From: Mediterranea massiliensis
GTDB lineage: Bacteria > Bacteroidota > Bacteroidia > Bacteroidales > Bacteroidaceae
Assembly (NCBI GenBank): GCA_015060685.1
Contig: SUXZ01000023.1
Coordinates: 1-37,459, forward strand
Length of the DNA stretch: 37,459 bases
Reading direction: 5' to 3'
Shown here: positions 23,561-32,292 of the stretch, piece by piece
How the letters are laid out: the number at the start of each line of letters is the position of its first letter
How positions within the stretch are numbered: position 1 is the stretch's first letter
Notes under the pieces: model-generated
What the model saw: only the letters and a program-made list of their open reading frames with translations
Told to the model about the DNA's origin: nothing
Database searches by the model: none
Translations under genes and position numbers: made by a program

Positions 23561-24979
23561 CTATTCGGTCTGTTCCATAGGATAATTCACTAAATAGAGG
23601 GTACCTGTTGCACGAGTAAAGGCGGTATATAGCCAACGGAAATAATCGGGCGACAGGTACTCATCGCTCATATACCCTTGATCAAGAAAAACATTCTTCC
23701 ATTGTCCGCCTTGCGCCTTATGACATGTTACGGCATAAGCATACTTGGCCTGCAAGGCATTATAATAAGGATCGGCCTTCAGCTTCTTCATCCGGTCACG
23801 CTTCAGCGGTATGTCGGCATAATCCTCCATCACAGCATTGAACAGGCGGTCAGCATCAGCACGAGTCAGGGCCGGAGCATCGCTTTGCAAGGTATCGAGC
23901 AACAGGTTGGCTTCCAACTCAAAATCGTTTTGATCGGGGAAAGTCAGTGTGACATCCACAAATCGGAAGCCATACAACTCGCGCGAACGACGCACCCGTT
24001 GCACCACGGCCAACTCTCCGTTGGCAATGAAATCCATTTTCTCCTCCTTTTCTGCCCAGAAGTAGTTATTCTTGGCAATCATCAACATATCGCCATTATT
24101 CAGCTCTTCCTCTAACCACAAGATACGCGAACGAATACCATTATTGTAGATGTTTGCCCGCTTGTTTGAACGGCACACCACAATAGTTTCCTCTACTCCA
24201 TCGGTATCGTAGCAACTCTCCAAAGCCTCCATCAGTTCGTTGCCAGGCACTACTTTCACATCGGGGAAGCCATTGATACGTATCTTTGGCAATGAATAGC
24301 AATCGTCTTGTACCAATAGCTGGCGCAAACGAGTGGCATTCCACAAGATGCCCGACGACTGGGCCTGACGGACAACCTGCGTCAAGTCGGCATCAATCAC
24401 CTCCAATCCATACCCTTCCAAAGCCAAGGTGCTCAAAGCCGGACTTTGCTCTTCGCCCACGGGCGGCAACTGAGCCGAATCGCCCAATATCAGCAAGCGG
24501 CAACCTTCGCCCGAATAGACGTAATGAATCAAATCGTCGAGCAGGCGGCCGGTGCCGAACATACTACCCGACAAACCTTCGTTGGAAATCATCGAAGCCT
24601 CATCCACCAAAAACAGAGTATGCTTACTTAAGTTGTCGGCAATGGAAAAGTTTGCCGCCTCGTTAAAGAAACTTTTCTGGCGATATATCTTTTTATGAAT
24701 CGTAAAAGCCGGATGGTTGGCGTAGGCCGAAAAGACCTTGGCCGCTCGTCCGGTGGGAGCCAATAACACGGCCTTCTGCTTCAAACTATCCAAGGCCTTT
24801 ACCAATGCACCTATCAAGGTTGTTTTTCCTGTTCCCGCATAGCCGCGCAACAAAAAAAGCTGGTCGTTATTGTTCGACAACAAGAATGCAGCCAACAATT
24901 TTATCACAAAATCCTGCTCTTTTGTTGGTTGGAAAGGAAAAAATTCCTTAATTTGCCTATCTAAATAATTAATTATCAT
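23561..24979 (-). CDS. RecD/Dda-like superfamily 1 ATP-dependent DNA helicase (472 aa)
   Basis: Helicase motifs of the SF1B (RecD2/Dda) group are present. Walker A is RGYAGTGKTTLIGAL (45-59). LLAPTGRAAKV is the motif Ia region and LFLVDEASM is Walker B. Motif III is LLILGDSAQLPPVGEE, and the C-terminal TCHKAQGGQWKNVFLDQG with RWLYTAFTRA forms motifs V/VI of UvrD_C_2. At 472 aa it lacks the large N-terminal region of RecD2, so it is a compact Dda-like form. RecD2-type enzymes unwind DNA 5' to 3'; that polarity is expected but not shown here. The gene is alone and convergent with the YitT gene. Confidence 0.88.
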   Translation of the reverse strand: MIINYLDRQIKEFFPFQPTKEQDFVIKLLAAFLLSNNNDQLFLLRGYAGTGKTTLIGALVKALDSLKQKAVLLAPTGRAAKVFSAYANHPAFTIHKKIYRQKSFFNEAANFSIADNLSKHTLFLVDEASMISNEGLSGSMFGTGRLLDDLIHYVYSGEGCRLLILGDSAQLPPVGEEQSPALSTLALEGYGLEVIDADLTQVVRQAQSSGILWNATRLRQLLVQDDCYSLPKIRINGFPDVKVVPGNELMEALESCYDTDGVEETIVVCRSNKRANIYNNGIRSRILWLEEELNNGDMLMIAKNNYFWAEKEEKMDFIANGELAVVQRVRRSRELYGFRFVDVTLTFPDQNDFELEANLLLDTLQSDAPALTRADADRLFNAVMEDYADIPLKRDRMKKLKADPYYNALQAKYAYAVTCHKAQGGQWKNVFLDQGYMSDEYLSPDYFRWLYTAFTRATGTLYLVNYPMEQTE

Positions 24980-25031
24980 TTTTGTGATATAAAAAATTAA
25001 GAGGAATCATAGATTTTAAATTTATTTCTCT

Positions 25032-25039
25032 TATTTTTG
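25032..25039 (+). promoter_or_regulatory. -7 element of the 25077 gene
   Basis: TATTTTTG lies 37 bp upstream of the ATG at 25077 and matches TAnnTTTG. No -33 TTTG is seen at the expected distance. The gap between the divergent helicase and this gene is only 97 bp, so promoters for both must share it. Confidence 0.5.
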
Positions 25040-25076
25040 CGGTGCGAATATAATAACTAAAAAAAACATATCTATC

Positions 25077-25763
25077 ATGAAAACTGTATTTAATGTAATT
25101 TTAGGCATCTGTGCATTGGTTTTAGTGTACGTTTGTTATGCCAGTATTATGGGTCCAATCAACTTCGAAAAGCAAAAAGCCGTAAGAGACGATGCTGTTA
25201 TCGCTCGTTTGATTGACATCCGCAAGGCACAAAACGAATACCGTACTTTGCACAACCAACAATTCACAAGTAGCTTCGACACTTTGATCGACTTCGTTAA
25301 GAACGGCAAAATGCCTTTCGTTTACAAGCAAGGCGAATTGGACGACGAACAACTTGAAAAAGGCTTGACTGAAAAGAAAGCAGTAAGAATCATCGAAAAG
25401 GCAAAGAAGACCAAGAACTACTCTGAAGTTAAGAAGTGGGGATTGGAAAACTTCGTTCGCGACACCATGTGGGTAGCAGTTATCGACACAATCTTCCCTA
25501 AAGGTTTCATTGCCGACTCTTTGAGATACATTCCTTTCGGAAACGGTGCTCAATTCGAAATGGCTACCCGTAACGACACAGCTAAGTCGGGTGCTCCATT
25601 CTGCTTGCTCGAAGTTAAGGCTCCATACGATACTTATTTGAATGGTTTGGACAAGCAAGAAATCGCCAACTTGAAAGACATGCAATCTAAACTTGAAAGA
25701 TATGCAGGTTTGAAGATTGGTGACCTTGAAACTGCTAACAACAACGCAGGTAACTGGGAATAA
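25077..25763 (+). CDS. Membrane-anchored protein of unknown function (228 aa)
   Basis: I do not recognise a named family. One N-terminal hydrophobic segment (about 5-27) is followed by a soluble domain. The stretch LIDIRKAQNEYRTLHNQQF, then SSFDTLIDFV (about 45-75), resembles the helix-then-loop pattern of pseudopilin-like proteins, which is a weak inference. Acidic and lysine-rich segments (about 95-130) separate it from a C-terminal part with PFCLLEVKAPYDTYLNGLD. Codon use is strongly optimised (GAA, AAC and TTG dominate), implying high expression. It has its own -7 element. The DUF3822 gene follows after 18 bp, so the two are probably cotranscribed. Confidence 0.6.
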   Translation: MKTVFNVILGICALVLVYVCYASIMGPINFEKQKAVRDDAVIARLIDIRKAQNEYRTLHNQQFTSSFDTLIDFVKNGKMPFVYKQGELDDEQLEKGLTEKKAVRIIEKAKKTKNYSEVKKWGLENFVRDTMWVAVIDTIFPKGFIADSLRYIPFGNGAQFEMATRNDTAKSGAPFCLLEVKAPYDTYLNGLDKQEIANLKDMQSKLERYAGLKIGDLETANNNAGNWE

Positions 25764-25781
25764 TCTCATCCAAACATTCCT

Positions 25782-26561
25782 ATGACTGAGCATACTGATT
25801 TCAGTAAATCGGGACAATACACATTATCCATCCGTCTTAGTACGGATGGATTTTCTTTTTCCGTATTCAACCCTCACAACAATGCCGGCACACTGATAAC
25901 CGACTATCCCATAGATAGAAGCCTATCTTTAACCGCCAACTTGAAGAATGCATTTAACGAGGTTGAATGCCTGCAATATAATTACCTACGCGTTAACATT
26001 CTAATGGCTGGGCAACGCGTAACATACGTTCCTTTGGAACTTTTCGAAGACGAACAAGCCGAAGAACTGTTCTACTACAATCACCCCCAGCAATCCAACG
26101 AAACGATACTGTACAACATACTTAGCAACAACAACCTTGTTGTACTGTTCAGTATCGACAAAACCACCAAGAACTTCCTAACCGAGCACTTCCCCAACGC
26201 CAAGTTCTTTGCACAAAGCACTCCACTAATCGATTTCTTCTCCAGCAAGAGCAGATTGGGCAATAGCCGGAAAATCTATGCCCACCTACGCAAAGAGGGT
26301 ATGGAGGTCTTTGCCTATGAACGCGGACGAGTACTCTTGGCCAACTCGTTCCCTTGCAAGGAGAGTGCCGATCAGGTTTACTACCTATTATATATATGGA
26401 AAGAACTGGGACTTGAGCAGGAACGCGACGAACTGCACCTTACCGGCAAGTTCGGAAACAAGGAGTATCTAGTGCAAGAACTTCAAAAATACGTTCGGCA
26501 GGTATTTATCATGAATCCGGCCACAAACTTAGACTTTCAAGCCATCACATCATGCGAGTAA
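25782..26561 (+). CDS. DUF3822 protein (259 aa)
   Basis: The protein is soluble, with no signal peptide. Its pattern (LSIRLSTDGFSFSVFNP near the start, VPLELFEDEQAEELFYYNH in the middle, KLGNSRKIYAHLR-like basic centre, a C-terminal LDFQAIT) fits DUF3822 of Bacteroidota, which is predicted to have an actin-like ATPase fold. Its function is unassigned. It overlaps rsmD by 10 bp, so translation is coupled. This DUF3822-rsmD order appears common in the phylum, and a link to ribosome or RNA work would be a guess. Confidence 0.75.
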   Translation: MTEHTDFSKSGQYTLSIRLSTDGFSFSVFNPHNNAGTLITDYPIDRSLSLTANLKNAFNEVECLQYNYLRVNILMAGQRVTYVPLELFEDEQAEELFYYNHPQQSNETILYNILSNNNLVVLFSIDKTTKNFLTEHFPNAKFFAQSTPLIDFFSSKSRLGNSRKIYAHLRKEGMEVFAYERGRVLLANSFPCKESADQVYYLLYIWKELGLEQERDELHLTGKFGNKEYLVQELQKYVRQVFIMNPATNLDFQAITSCE

Positions 26562-27088
26562 TCAGCGGCATATACAAGCGCAGACGTTTCGACGTGCCCC
26601 ATAGTTTCAAGGCACGCCCTACCACCGACTTTGCAAAAGAGAACCTTTTCAACGTACTCTCCAATCAGATAGATTTCGAAGACGGGATACGAGCATTAGA
26701 CCTCTTTTCCGGTACAGGCAGTATCAGCATCGAACTGGTGTCGAGAGGTTGCGACCAGGTTGTGAGTGTAGAGAAAGACCGCGACCACTATGCCTTCATC
26801 TGCAAGATTATGCGCGAAGTACAGACCGACCGCTGCATACCCATCCGAGGCGATGTATTCAAATACATTACCAGTTGTCGCGAACAATTCGACTTCATTT
26901 TTGCCGATCCTCCTTACGAATTGCCAAACTTGGAGACATTGCCCACGTTGATTTTCGAGAAAGGCTTATTGAAAGAAGGGGGAATCTTTGTATTGGAGCA
27001 TGGCAAGAAGAACAACTTCGAATCGCATCCCAACTTTATTGAACGCCGGGCCTACGGTAGTGTCAACTTCACATTCTTCCAACTATAA
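26552..27088 (+). CDS. rsmD: 16S rRNA guanine(966)-N2 methyltransferase RsmD (178 aa)
   Basis: RsmD methylates G966 of 16S rRNA in the 30S head. The N-terminus MRVISGIYKRRRFDVP and RPTTDFAKENLFNVL are family hallmarks. SAM motif I is ALDLFSGTGSIS (48-59). SVEKD follows, and the catalytic DPPY lies at 119-122. Length is typical. The start ATG lies inside the end of the DUF3822 gene. The last 6 bp overlap the convergent cardiolipin synthase gene, so transcript ends collide there. Confidence 0.94.
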   Translation: MRVISGIYKRRRFDVPHSFKARPTTDFAKENLFNVLSNQIDFEDGIRALDLFSGTGSISIELVSRGCDQVVSVEKDRDHYAFICKIMREVQTDRCIPIRGDVFKYITSCREQFDFIFADPPYELPNLETLPTLIFEKGLLKEGGIFVLEHGKKNNFESHPNFIERRAYGSVNFTFFQL

Positions 27089-28519
27089 CAATGGAGAAAG
27101 CAAGCGAACAACACTTTCGCTGAACTTATTATACCACGGACGTTTCTTCCAACTCTTCAACGACAGTTGCATACAATCGCGTTGGTCGGCCAGAAAGAGT
27201 TCACGCAATTTCGTTGCCGTTGCCTCATCGTAAATAAAGGCATTGGCCTCCAAGTTATGCTCAAAACTACGGAAATCGATATTGGCAGAGCCTATCGAAG
27301 AGAGCATGTCATCGCTTACCAACATTTTAGAATGCAAGAAACCTTTTTCATAGAAATACACCTTTACACCGGCTTGCAGCATATCCCGTAAATAAGAACG
27401 AGAGGCTTTGTTCACCAACCAGCTATCGGCTCGTCGAGGTATCATTAGTCTGACATCCACACCCGACACGGCAGCAGTGGTCAGCGCCATTCTTACCGAT
27501 TCGGTAGGCATGAAATAAGGAGTCTGAATATAGAAATAGTTCTTTGCCAAAGCAATAGACATGGTCAAACCCTGCATAATCTCCCTCCAAGGACCTACCG
27601 GCGAGCCGGCAACGATTTGTATCAACGAGTCGCCACAATCGTCCAAGGAAGGGAAGTAACGGCCATCCGTCAGCAGTGTACCGCTCACGAAGTACCAATC
27701 GAGCAGGAAGATGGTTTGCAAACCATGCACGGCCTTCCCCGTAATCTTCACGTGTGTGTCGCGCCAAACACCCCATGGAACACCATTCACATAGCGGTCG
27801 GCTAAGTTCATTCCACCGATATATCCCACTTCGCCATCAACCACAACTACTTTGCGATGGTTACGGTAGTTCATTCCGCTGGCAAAGCGTGGGAAGCGCA
27901 CTTCAAGGAAGGCATGCACCTGCACACCTGCCTCTTCCATCTCCTGAAAGAATTTTCTTGAGACATGCCAGCAGCCCACATCATCGTACAGCACACGCAC
28001 CTCGACCCCTTGGCGTGCTTTCCGCATCAGCATCTCCTTTACTTGCTGACCTACAGAATCGTCCTCGAAGATATAGAATTGCAGATGTATATGCTTGGTT
28101 GCCTGCTCAAGTTGCTGCATCAGCGAATCGAGCATCTGATTTCCGTTTGTGTAAATTTCCACACCATTCCCATCGAAAGGAAGTGCCTGGGTATTGTTTC
28201 GGAAAAGCGATATCAGACGACTATAATTGTGCGGCAGGAAGGTTTCCTGTTGCGCAAGGTATTCGGCCATTGGTTTCTCTAACATGCGGCCGTATGTTTT
28301 CTTGTTGATGATGCGGATACGACGTGTATCGCGCCCGAAGAAGTAGTAAAGAATAAGCCCTACAATGGGCAAGAATACCAATACCAGAATCCATGCAAGG
28401 CTCTTTACGGGATTGCGATTATCCAGAATGATGATGATAATTGCCCCGATGATTGTTATCGGCAATAGCATATCAAATACAAAGCCGACTACTTGATTAA
28501 GAAGAACTGCCCAATCCAT
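27083..28519 (-). CDS. cls: Cardiolipin synthase, PLD superfamily (478 aa)
   Basis: The enzyme joins two phosphatidylglycerol molecules to cardiolipin. Two N-terminal hydrophobic segments (about 5-55) anchor it. The two HKD motifs are complete: HRKVVVVDGEVGYIGGMN at about residue 222, and HSKMLVSDDMLSSIGSANID at about 397. The motif NPVKSLAWILVLVFLPIVG is the usual second membrane span. An in-frame TTG at 28567 would extend the frame by 16 residues. The ATG at 28519 gives MDWAVLLNQVVGF, the normal Bacteroidetes start, and is preferred. Length matches the family. Confidence 0.94.
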   Translation of the reverse strand: MDWAVLLNQVVGFVFDMLLPITIIGAIIIIILDNRNPVKSLAWILVLVFLPIVGLILYYFFGRDTRRIRIINKKTYGRMLEKPMAEYLAQQETFLPHNYSRLISLFRNNTQALPFDGNGVEIYTNGNQMLDSLMQQLEQATKHIHLQFYIFEDDSVGQQVKEMLMRKARQGVEVRVLYDDVGCWHVSRKFFQEMEEAGVQVHAFLEVRFPRFASGMNYRNHRKVVVVDGEVGYIGGMNLADRYVNGVPWGVWRDTHVKITGKAVHGLQTIFLLDWYFVSGTLLTDGRYFPSLDDCGDSLIQIVAGSPVGPWREIMQGLTMSIALAKNYFYIQTPYFMPTESVRMALTTAAVSGVDVRLMIPRRADSWLVNKASRSYLRDMLQAGVKVYFYEKGFLHSKMLVSDDMLSSIGSANIDFRSFEHNLEANAFIYDEATATKLRELFLADQRDCMQLSLKSWKKRPWYNKFSESVVRLLSPLL

Positions 28520-28621
28520 TTTCTCTGATATTGACGTACAAACATACAAAAAAAACGTGCAAACCAACTACTTTAGGACAAAAAAAAGATGAGTTATATG
28601 TCAAATCAGCACATTAACAAG

Positions 28622-28659
28622 AGAAAAGGGAAACTGTTCGTAAGCAGTTTCCCTTTTCT
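28622..28659 (-). terminator. Rho-independent terminator of the beta-barrel gene
   Basis: A perfect 15-bp stem (28622-28636 with 28645-28659) with an eight-base loop lies 28 bp past the stop codon of the barrel gene. On the minus strand a CCCTTTTCTCTTGTT run follows, which serves as the U-tract. The plus-strand side is followed by ATATG, so termination is likely mainly on the minus strand. Confidence 0.85.
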
Positions 28660-28686
28660 ATATGTATCAGAGTGTTGTCTGTGCGA

Positions 28687-31650
28687 TTAACGACGTCCAC
28701 CGCCGAAGCCACCGCCACCCATACGACCACCACGGCCACCACCGCCGCCGCCCATAGGAGGCATCATACCGCCGCCGAAGCCACCCATCATGAATTGGTT
28801 TTGCATTTTGTCGCGAGCAGCCTTGCTACCGAAGATGTTCAGACGATAGGTGAAGTGAACCATTGCATAGCTGTTGATACCATTGTATTGGTAAACCGAA
28901 CGGCCACTTGCAGTCATCGAGCGAGTGATGTTACTTTGTTGCTTCAGGATGTCATAGAATTCCAAGCTGATGGTTGCAGCACCCTTCAAGAAGGTTTGAG
29001 CAACTTGTGCGTTCCACACCAATTCGTCCTTGTTCATTGATTCATCGGCATAACCGCGACGACCTTGGTTCACGATATTGGTACTGATAACCATTTGCCA
29101 AGGAGCAATCACCTGTACGTTACCACCATACGAGAACATTGTAGTTTCTTGGTTATTGATTGGGTTCAGCTTATCCTTTTCGATGTTATAGTTGATACCA
29201 CCTTGAATACCGATTTCCAACCAGTCGTTACGATAAGCACCCATGATGTTTTCACCCAACATCAAGTTGGTTGTTGTATTCTTTTGCGGATCGGCTTGTC
29301 CGATAGTTAAGTATCCCACATTATTCATGTAATTGGCATTGGTGTAAGAACCGATGGTGAATTTCTGGTTTTTCAATGCAGTGTTGAAACCAAACATACC
29401 ACCAATGTTCCAGTTACCATTGATGTTCTCAGGTTGTACTGTCCAAGCACCGGTTTCGGCATTGTATCGACGGATGCTGCTGATGCTGTTTTGTGTAGTA
29501 GAGTACATCAAATTAGTAGAAATGCTGCGTTGATGTTCGAAGTTGAAATCGTTGAAGAACAATGTTACATTGTGGTTGAACGAAGGTTTCAAACCTGGGT
29601 TACCCATGGTAATGTTCAGCGGATTTGAGTCGTCGGTAATAGGCAGCAAGTTAGTCATGCTGGGTTGTGAGCTACGACCACGATATTGGAAGCGCAACTG
29701 GCTTTGCTTAGAGAAGCTATAGCGGAAGTCAACGTTCGGGCTGAAGTTGAATACGTTGCGTGCAGTATCGATGGCATAACCGTTCTTTTCGTACGACATT
29801 ACCGAGCGTTGTGGTTGAAAATTCAAACCGGCACTAAGCATCCAATCTTCGCGGTTGAAACGCAAGGTTACTTGTGCGCTATGGTTGTAGTTCTTATACT
29901 CGGCATATTGACTTGCCTTAGCATCCAGGTAATCGTCTACACCGTTGTTGTCCTTATCACCCAACAAGCCATCAGGCAATGGTTGGCCGATTGTCCAATC
30001 CGGATCGAGTTCGTAGATAGCATAAGCTCTTCTGTCGCTCTTGTTTTGGCTATATTGGAATTGATAGCTGAATTGCAAGTAAGTTTGCTTGGCAATCGGT
30101 TCGCTATATTGCAAACGTACGCTATACGATTGGTTGTCCGATGGAGATGTGTTGTAGCGGTGAAGCGGTGAGGTAGTATTTGTGCTGAAATACTTGGTCA
30201 AGTTCTCTGAATAAGAGTCGTTTTCGTTGTCACCGAAGTTTGTGCGAAGATCCAACATGATGTTGCGTCCATTGCTGCTCAAACGACGATTCAATTGCAA
30301 AGAGGCACCACCAGAAAGGTTCTTGCCATCGCTCAACGTACCGTTGTTCGACAAGTTTACGCGGATTGATTCAAAAGGATCCGATACCATTTCCTTCAAC
30401 GAAAGATAGTTGTTCGGATTCAATCCGTTGTAGATTACATCGTATGGATCGTTGTTGAATGTACCCGATTCGCTGCTTGAAGTGCTATAACTGTCGCCCA
30501 CTCTCAGGTTAGGACGGAAAAGCAAGGTAGTCAACGAGTCTGGTCTCCACTCCAAACGCAAGTTGAAGTTGAAGTTATTGTTTTTGCTGAGGTTTAATCT
30601 ATTCGAGTTGCTGAATGAAGATGTACCGTTAGGCAAGAAGTTTTCTGCATATCCGGTAGAGATTGAGTTGTTTTTGTTGTAGTTGAAGCGCACGCTACCA
30701 CCGATTTCCAGTTTTTCGTTTTCGTAGGCAAAGCTACCACCGGCCATCTTGTCGGTTCTTAAACCGTTGTTTCTCATCCAACGGGCACCACCGCCACCGA
30801 AGCCCATGCTACCGGTGTTGTTCATGTTAGCAATGATGGTTGCTTGTGAATTGTCGTTGAAGTAGTTCACTGTTCCACGGCCAGAGTAGCGGTCTTCAGT
30901 ACCACCGGCAATGTCGAAGTTCATTACCCAACCTTGGTTCATACCTTTCTTTACGGTAAGGTCGAGTACGGTTTCTTCTTCGCCATCGTCGATACCGGTC
31001 ATACGTGCGGCATCCGATTGTTGGTCGTATGTCTTGATACGGTCAATCATTTCCACGGGGAGGTTTTGCAAACCGGTTGCTACGTCGCCACCGAAGAATT
31101 CCTTACCGCCTACCAAGAGTTTGCTTACTTGTTTACCATTAATCTTTACGTTACCGCTATCATCTACTTCGGCACCAGGCAACTTGCGCACCAACTCTTC
31201 GAGCATGGCGCCTTGCGGTGTACGATAGGCAGCGGCATTATATAACAAGGTATCTTCCGAAACCTGTACCTTGGCAGCTTCGGCTGTTACAACAGCTTCT
31301 TCCAGCATTACGGCATCGGTTTCCAAAGTGATTGTACCAATGTTGCGGGTTGTCTTGTCGGCAGTAAGTGTCAAAGGCAACACCTTTGTCTTAAAGCCTA
31401 CATAGGTGAATTTCAATGCATACTTACCGGCAGCAGCCTTTGGCAATGTAAATGTACCATCGAATGTAGTTGCTGCACCATCGACGTAAGCACTGTCGGG
31501 CAAGGATAGCATGTGTACATTGGCTTGGATGGCAGGTTCGCCAGTCTCGGCTTCCACAACCTTACCAGAAACTTCAATGTTTTTTGTCTGCGCAAATGCA
31601 GAGACGCTTGTCATCAGGAGCAACAGGGCTCCCATCATCATTTTTTTCAT
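28687..31650 (-). CDS. Outer-membrane beta-barrel protein with CarboxypepD_reg-like domain (987 aa)
   Basis: A signal peptide (1-20, ending SAFA) is followed by a CarboxypepD_reg-like domain (about 24-113), a plug-like segment (about 130-225: EELVRKLPGAEVDDSG, KINGKQVSKLLVGGKEFFGG) and a long beta-barrel (about 245-950) of the OMP_b-brl_3 type. Aromatic-rich strands alternate with Asn/Ser-rich turns. No SusD partner is adjacent, so this is not a classic SusCD pair. The last 34 residues (954-987) are almost entirely Gly, Met, Arg and Phe and follow what looks like the last strand, which is unusual for a barrel C-terminus. The expected role is outer-membrane transport or binding of an unknown substrate. 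Confidence 0.85.
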   Translation of the reverse strand: MKKMMMGALLLLMTSVSAFAQTKNIEVSGKVVEAETGEPAIQANVHMLSLPDSAYVDGAATTFDGTFTLPKAAAGKYALKFTYVGFKTKVLPLTLTADKTTRNIGTITLETDAVMLEEAVVTAEAAKVQVSEDTLLYNAAAYRTPQGAMLEELVRKLPGAEVDDSGNVKINGKQVSKLLVGGKEFFGGDVATGLQNLPVEMIDRIKTYDQQSDAARMTGIDDGEEETVLDLTVKKGMNQGWVMNFDIAGGTEDRYSGRGTVNYFNDNSQATIIANMNNTGSMGFGGGGARWMRNNGLRTDKMAGGSFAYENEKLEIGGSVRFNYNKNNSISTGYAENFLPNGTSSFSNSNRLNLSKNNNFNFNLRLEWRPDSLTTLLFRPNLRVGDSYSTSSSESGTFNNDPYDVIYNGLNPNNYLSLKEMVSDPFESIRVNLSNNGTLSDGKNLSGGASLQLNRRLSSNGRNIMLDLRTNFGDNENDSYSENLTKYFSTNTTSPLHRYNTSPSDNQSYSVRLQYSEPIAKQTYLQFSYQFQYSQNKSDRRAYAIYELDPDWTIGQPLPDGLLGDKDNNGVDDYLDAKASQYAEYKNYNHSAQVTLRFNREDWMLSAGLNFQPQRSVMSYEKNGYAIDTARNVFNFSPNVDFRYSFSKQSQLRFQYRGRSSQPSMTNLLPITDDSNPLNITMGNPGLKPSFNHNVTLFFNDFNFEHQRSISTNLMYSTTQNSISSIRRYNAETGAWTVQPENINGNWNIGGMFGFNTALKNQKFTIGSYTNANYMNNVGYLTIGQADPQKNTTTNLMLGENIMGAYRNDWLEIGIQGGINYNIEKDKLNPINNQETTMFSYGGNVQVIAPWQMVISTNIVNQGRRGYADESMNKDELVWNAQVAQTFLKGAATISLEFYDILKQQSNITRSMTASGRSVYQYNGINSYAMVHFTYRLNIFGSKAARDKMQNQFMMGGFGGGMMPPMGGGGGGRGGRMGGGGFGGGRR

Positions 31651-31780
31651 TCAGAACAATATTTATTTAATTAAAACAAACTTTTTCACACTGAACCTTT
31701 GACTGATAAACCAATAAAAGGTTTAAGCGAGTGAGAAAAAAAATATGTTAATGGAACTTAAAAGGGGCGTAAATAGCTGA

Positions 31781-32185
31781 TTAACGTTTGAAAAGTGCTT
31801 CGACCGAGGCTTTTTTGATGGCATATTCCTGACAAATCACGCTGATGACCAGGAATACCAGGAACGACGATGAATCTACATCCATCAGATTACCTTGATA
31901 TACACGATAAACCATGCCGCCAAAGAGATAGAGCAGTGTCAGGAAAATGGCGTTGCGGATGGCTGCATTGCGCAAAGGCAGCATCTCGGCACACTCGTTC
32001 TTGCGAATGGCAAACAGAATCATCACTGCGCCAATCATCATCAGCAACTTCGAGCACTCCTTACATAATAGGATGTTTTGGTCGGTCACCATCCCAAGCA
32101 GATACAAAATAAAGGGCATGAACAGGCCAAATGCAATGACAGCATAGCCCAACAAACGGCAAAAAACCGGCAATAATGGTTTCAT
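31781..32185 (-). CDS. Small four-helix membrane protein of unknown function (134 aa)
   Basis: The frame encodes a strongly hydrophobic protein with about four predicted helices (about 9-32, 47-63, 76-97 and 104-120). A Cys pair (CKEC) is present in the loop near residue 41. No family is recognised. Its own -7 element lies at 32236-32243, divergent from aroB, and the downstream neighbour on the same strand is the barrel gene 130 bp away. Charged residues are limited mainly to the loops. Coding potential is good, since ATG, frame and hydrophobic pattern agree. Confidence 0.65.
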   Translation of the reverse strand: MKPLLPVFCRLLGYAVIAFGLFMPFILYLLGMVTDQNILLCKECSKLLMMIGAVMILFAIRKNECAEMLPLRNAAIRNAIFLTLLYLFGGMVYRVYQGNLMDVDSSSFLVFLVISVICQEYAIKKASVEALFKR

Positions 32186-32235
32186 TTGTGGCTTCGTTTT
32201 TTATGATTAATATTCACCTCTGTAAAATTCGGTTG

Positions 32236-32243
32236 CAAAGGTA
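32236..32243 (-). promoter_or_regulatory. -7 element of the small membrane protein
   Basis: On the minus strand it reads TACCTTTG, an exact TAnnTTTG match, 51 bp upstream of the ATG at 32185. It lies 23 bp from the aroB -7 element, so promoters are divergent. Confidence 0.5.
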
Positions 32244-32265
32244 CAATTTTTTCCGTAAAAGCATG

Positions 32266-32273
32266 TATCTTTG
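32266..32273 (+). promoter_or_regulatory. -7 element of aroB
   Basis: TATCTTTG followed by CACC lies 20 bp before the ATG at 32293. It decides the start: the open frame runs back to 32176, but those codons are upstream of the promoter, so the ATG at 32293 is the true one. Confidence 0.6.
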
Positions 32274-32292
32274 CACCATAAAACAGATACAG

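Noticed and set aside
28520..28567. Upstream extension of cardiolipin synthase by 16 residues
   Set aside because: The extension relies on a TTG codon. The ATG at 28519 gives the usual N-terminus of the family.
28687..31650. SusC of a SusCD polysaccharide locus
   Set aside because: No SusD-like lipoprotein gene or glycosidase lies next to it, and the barrel type is the OMP_b-brl_3 group rather than classic SusC.
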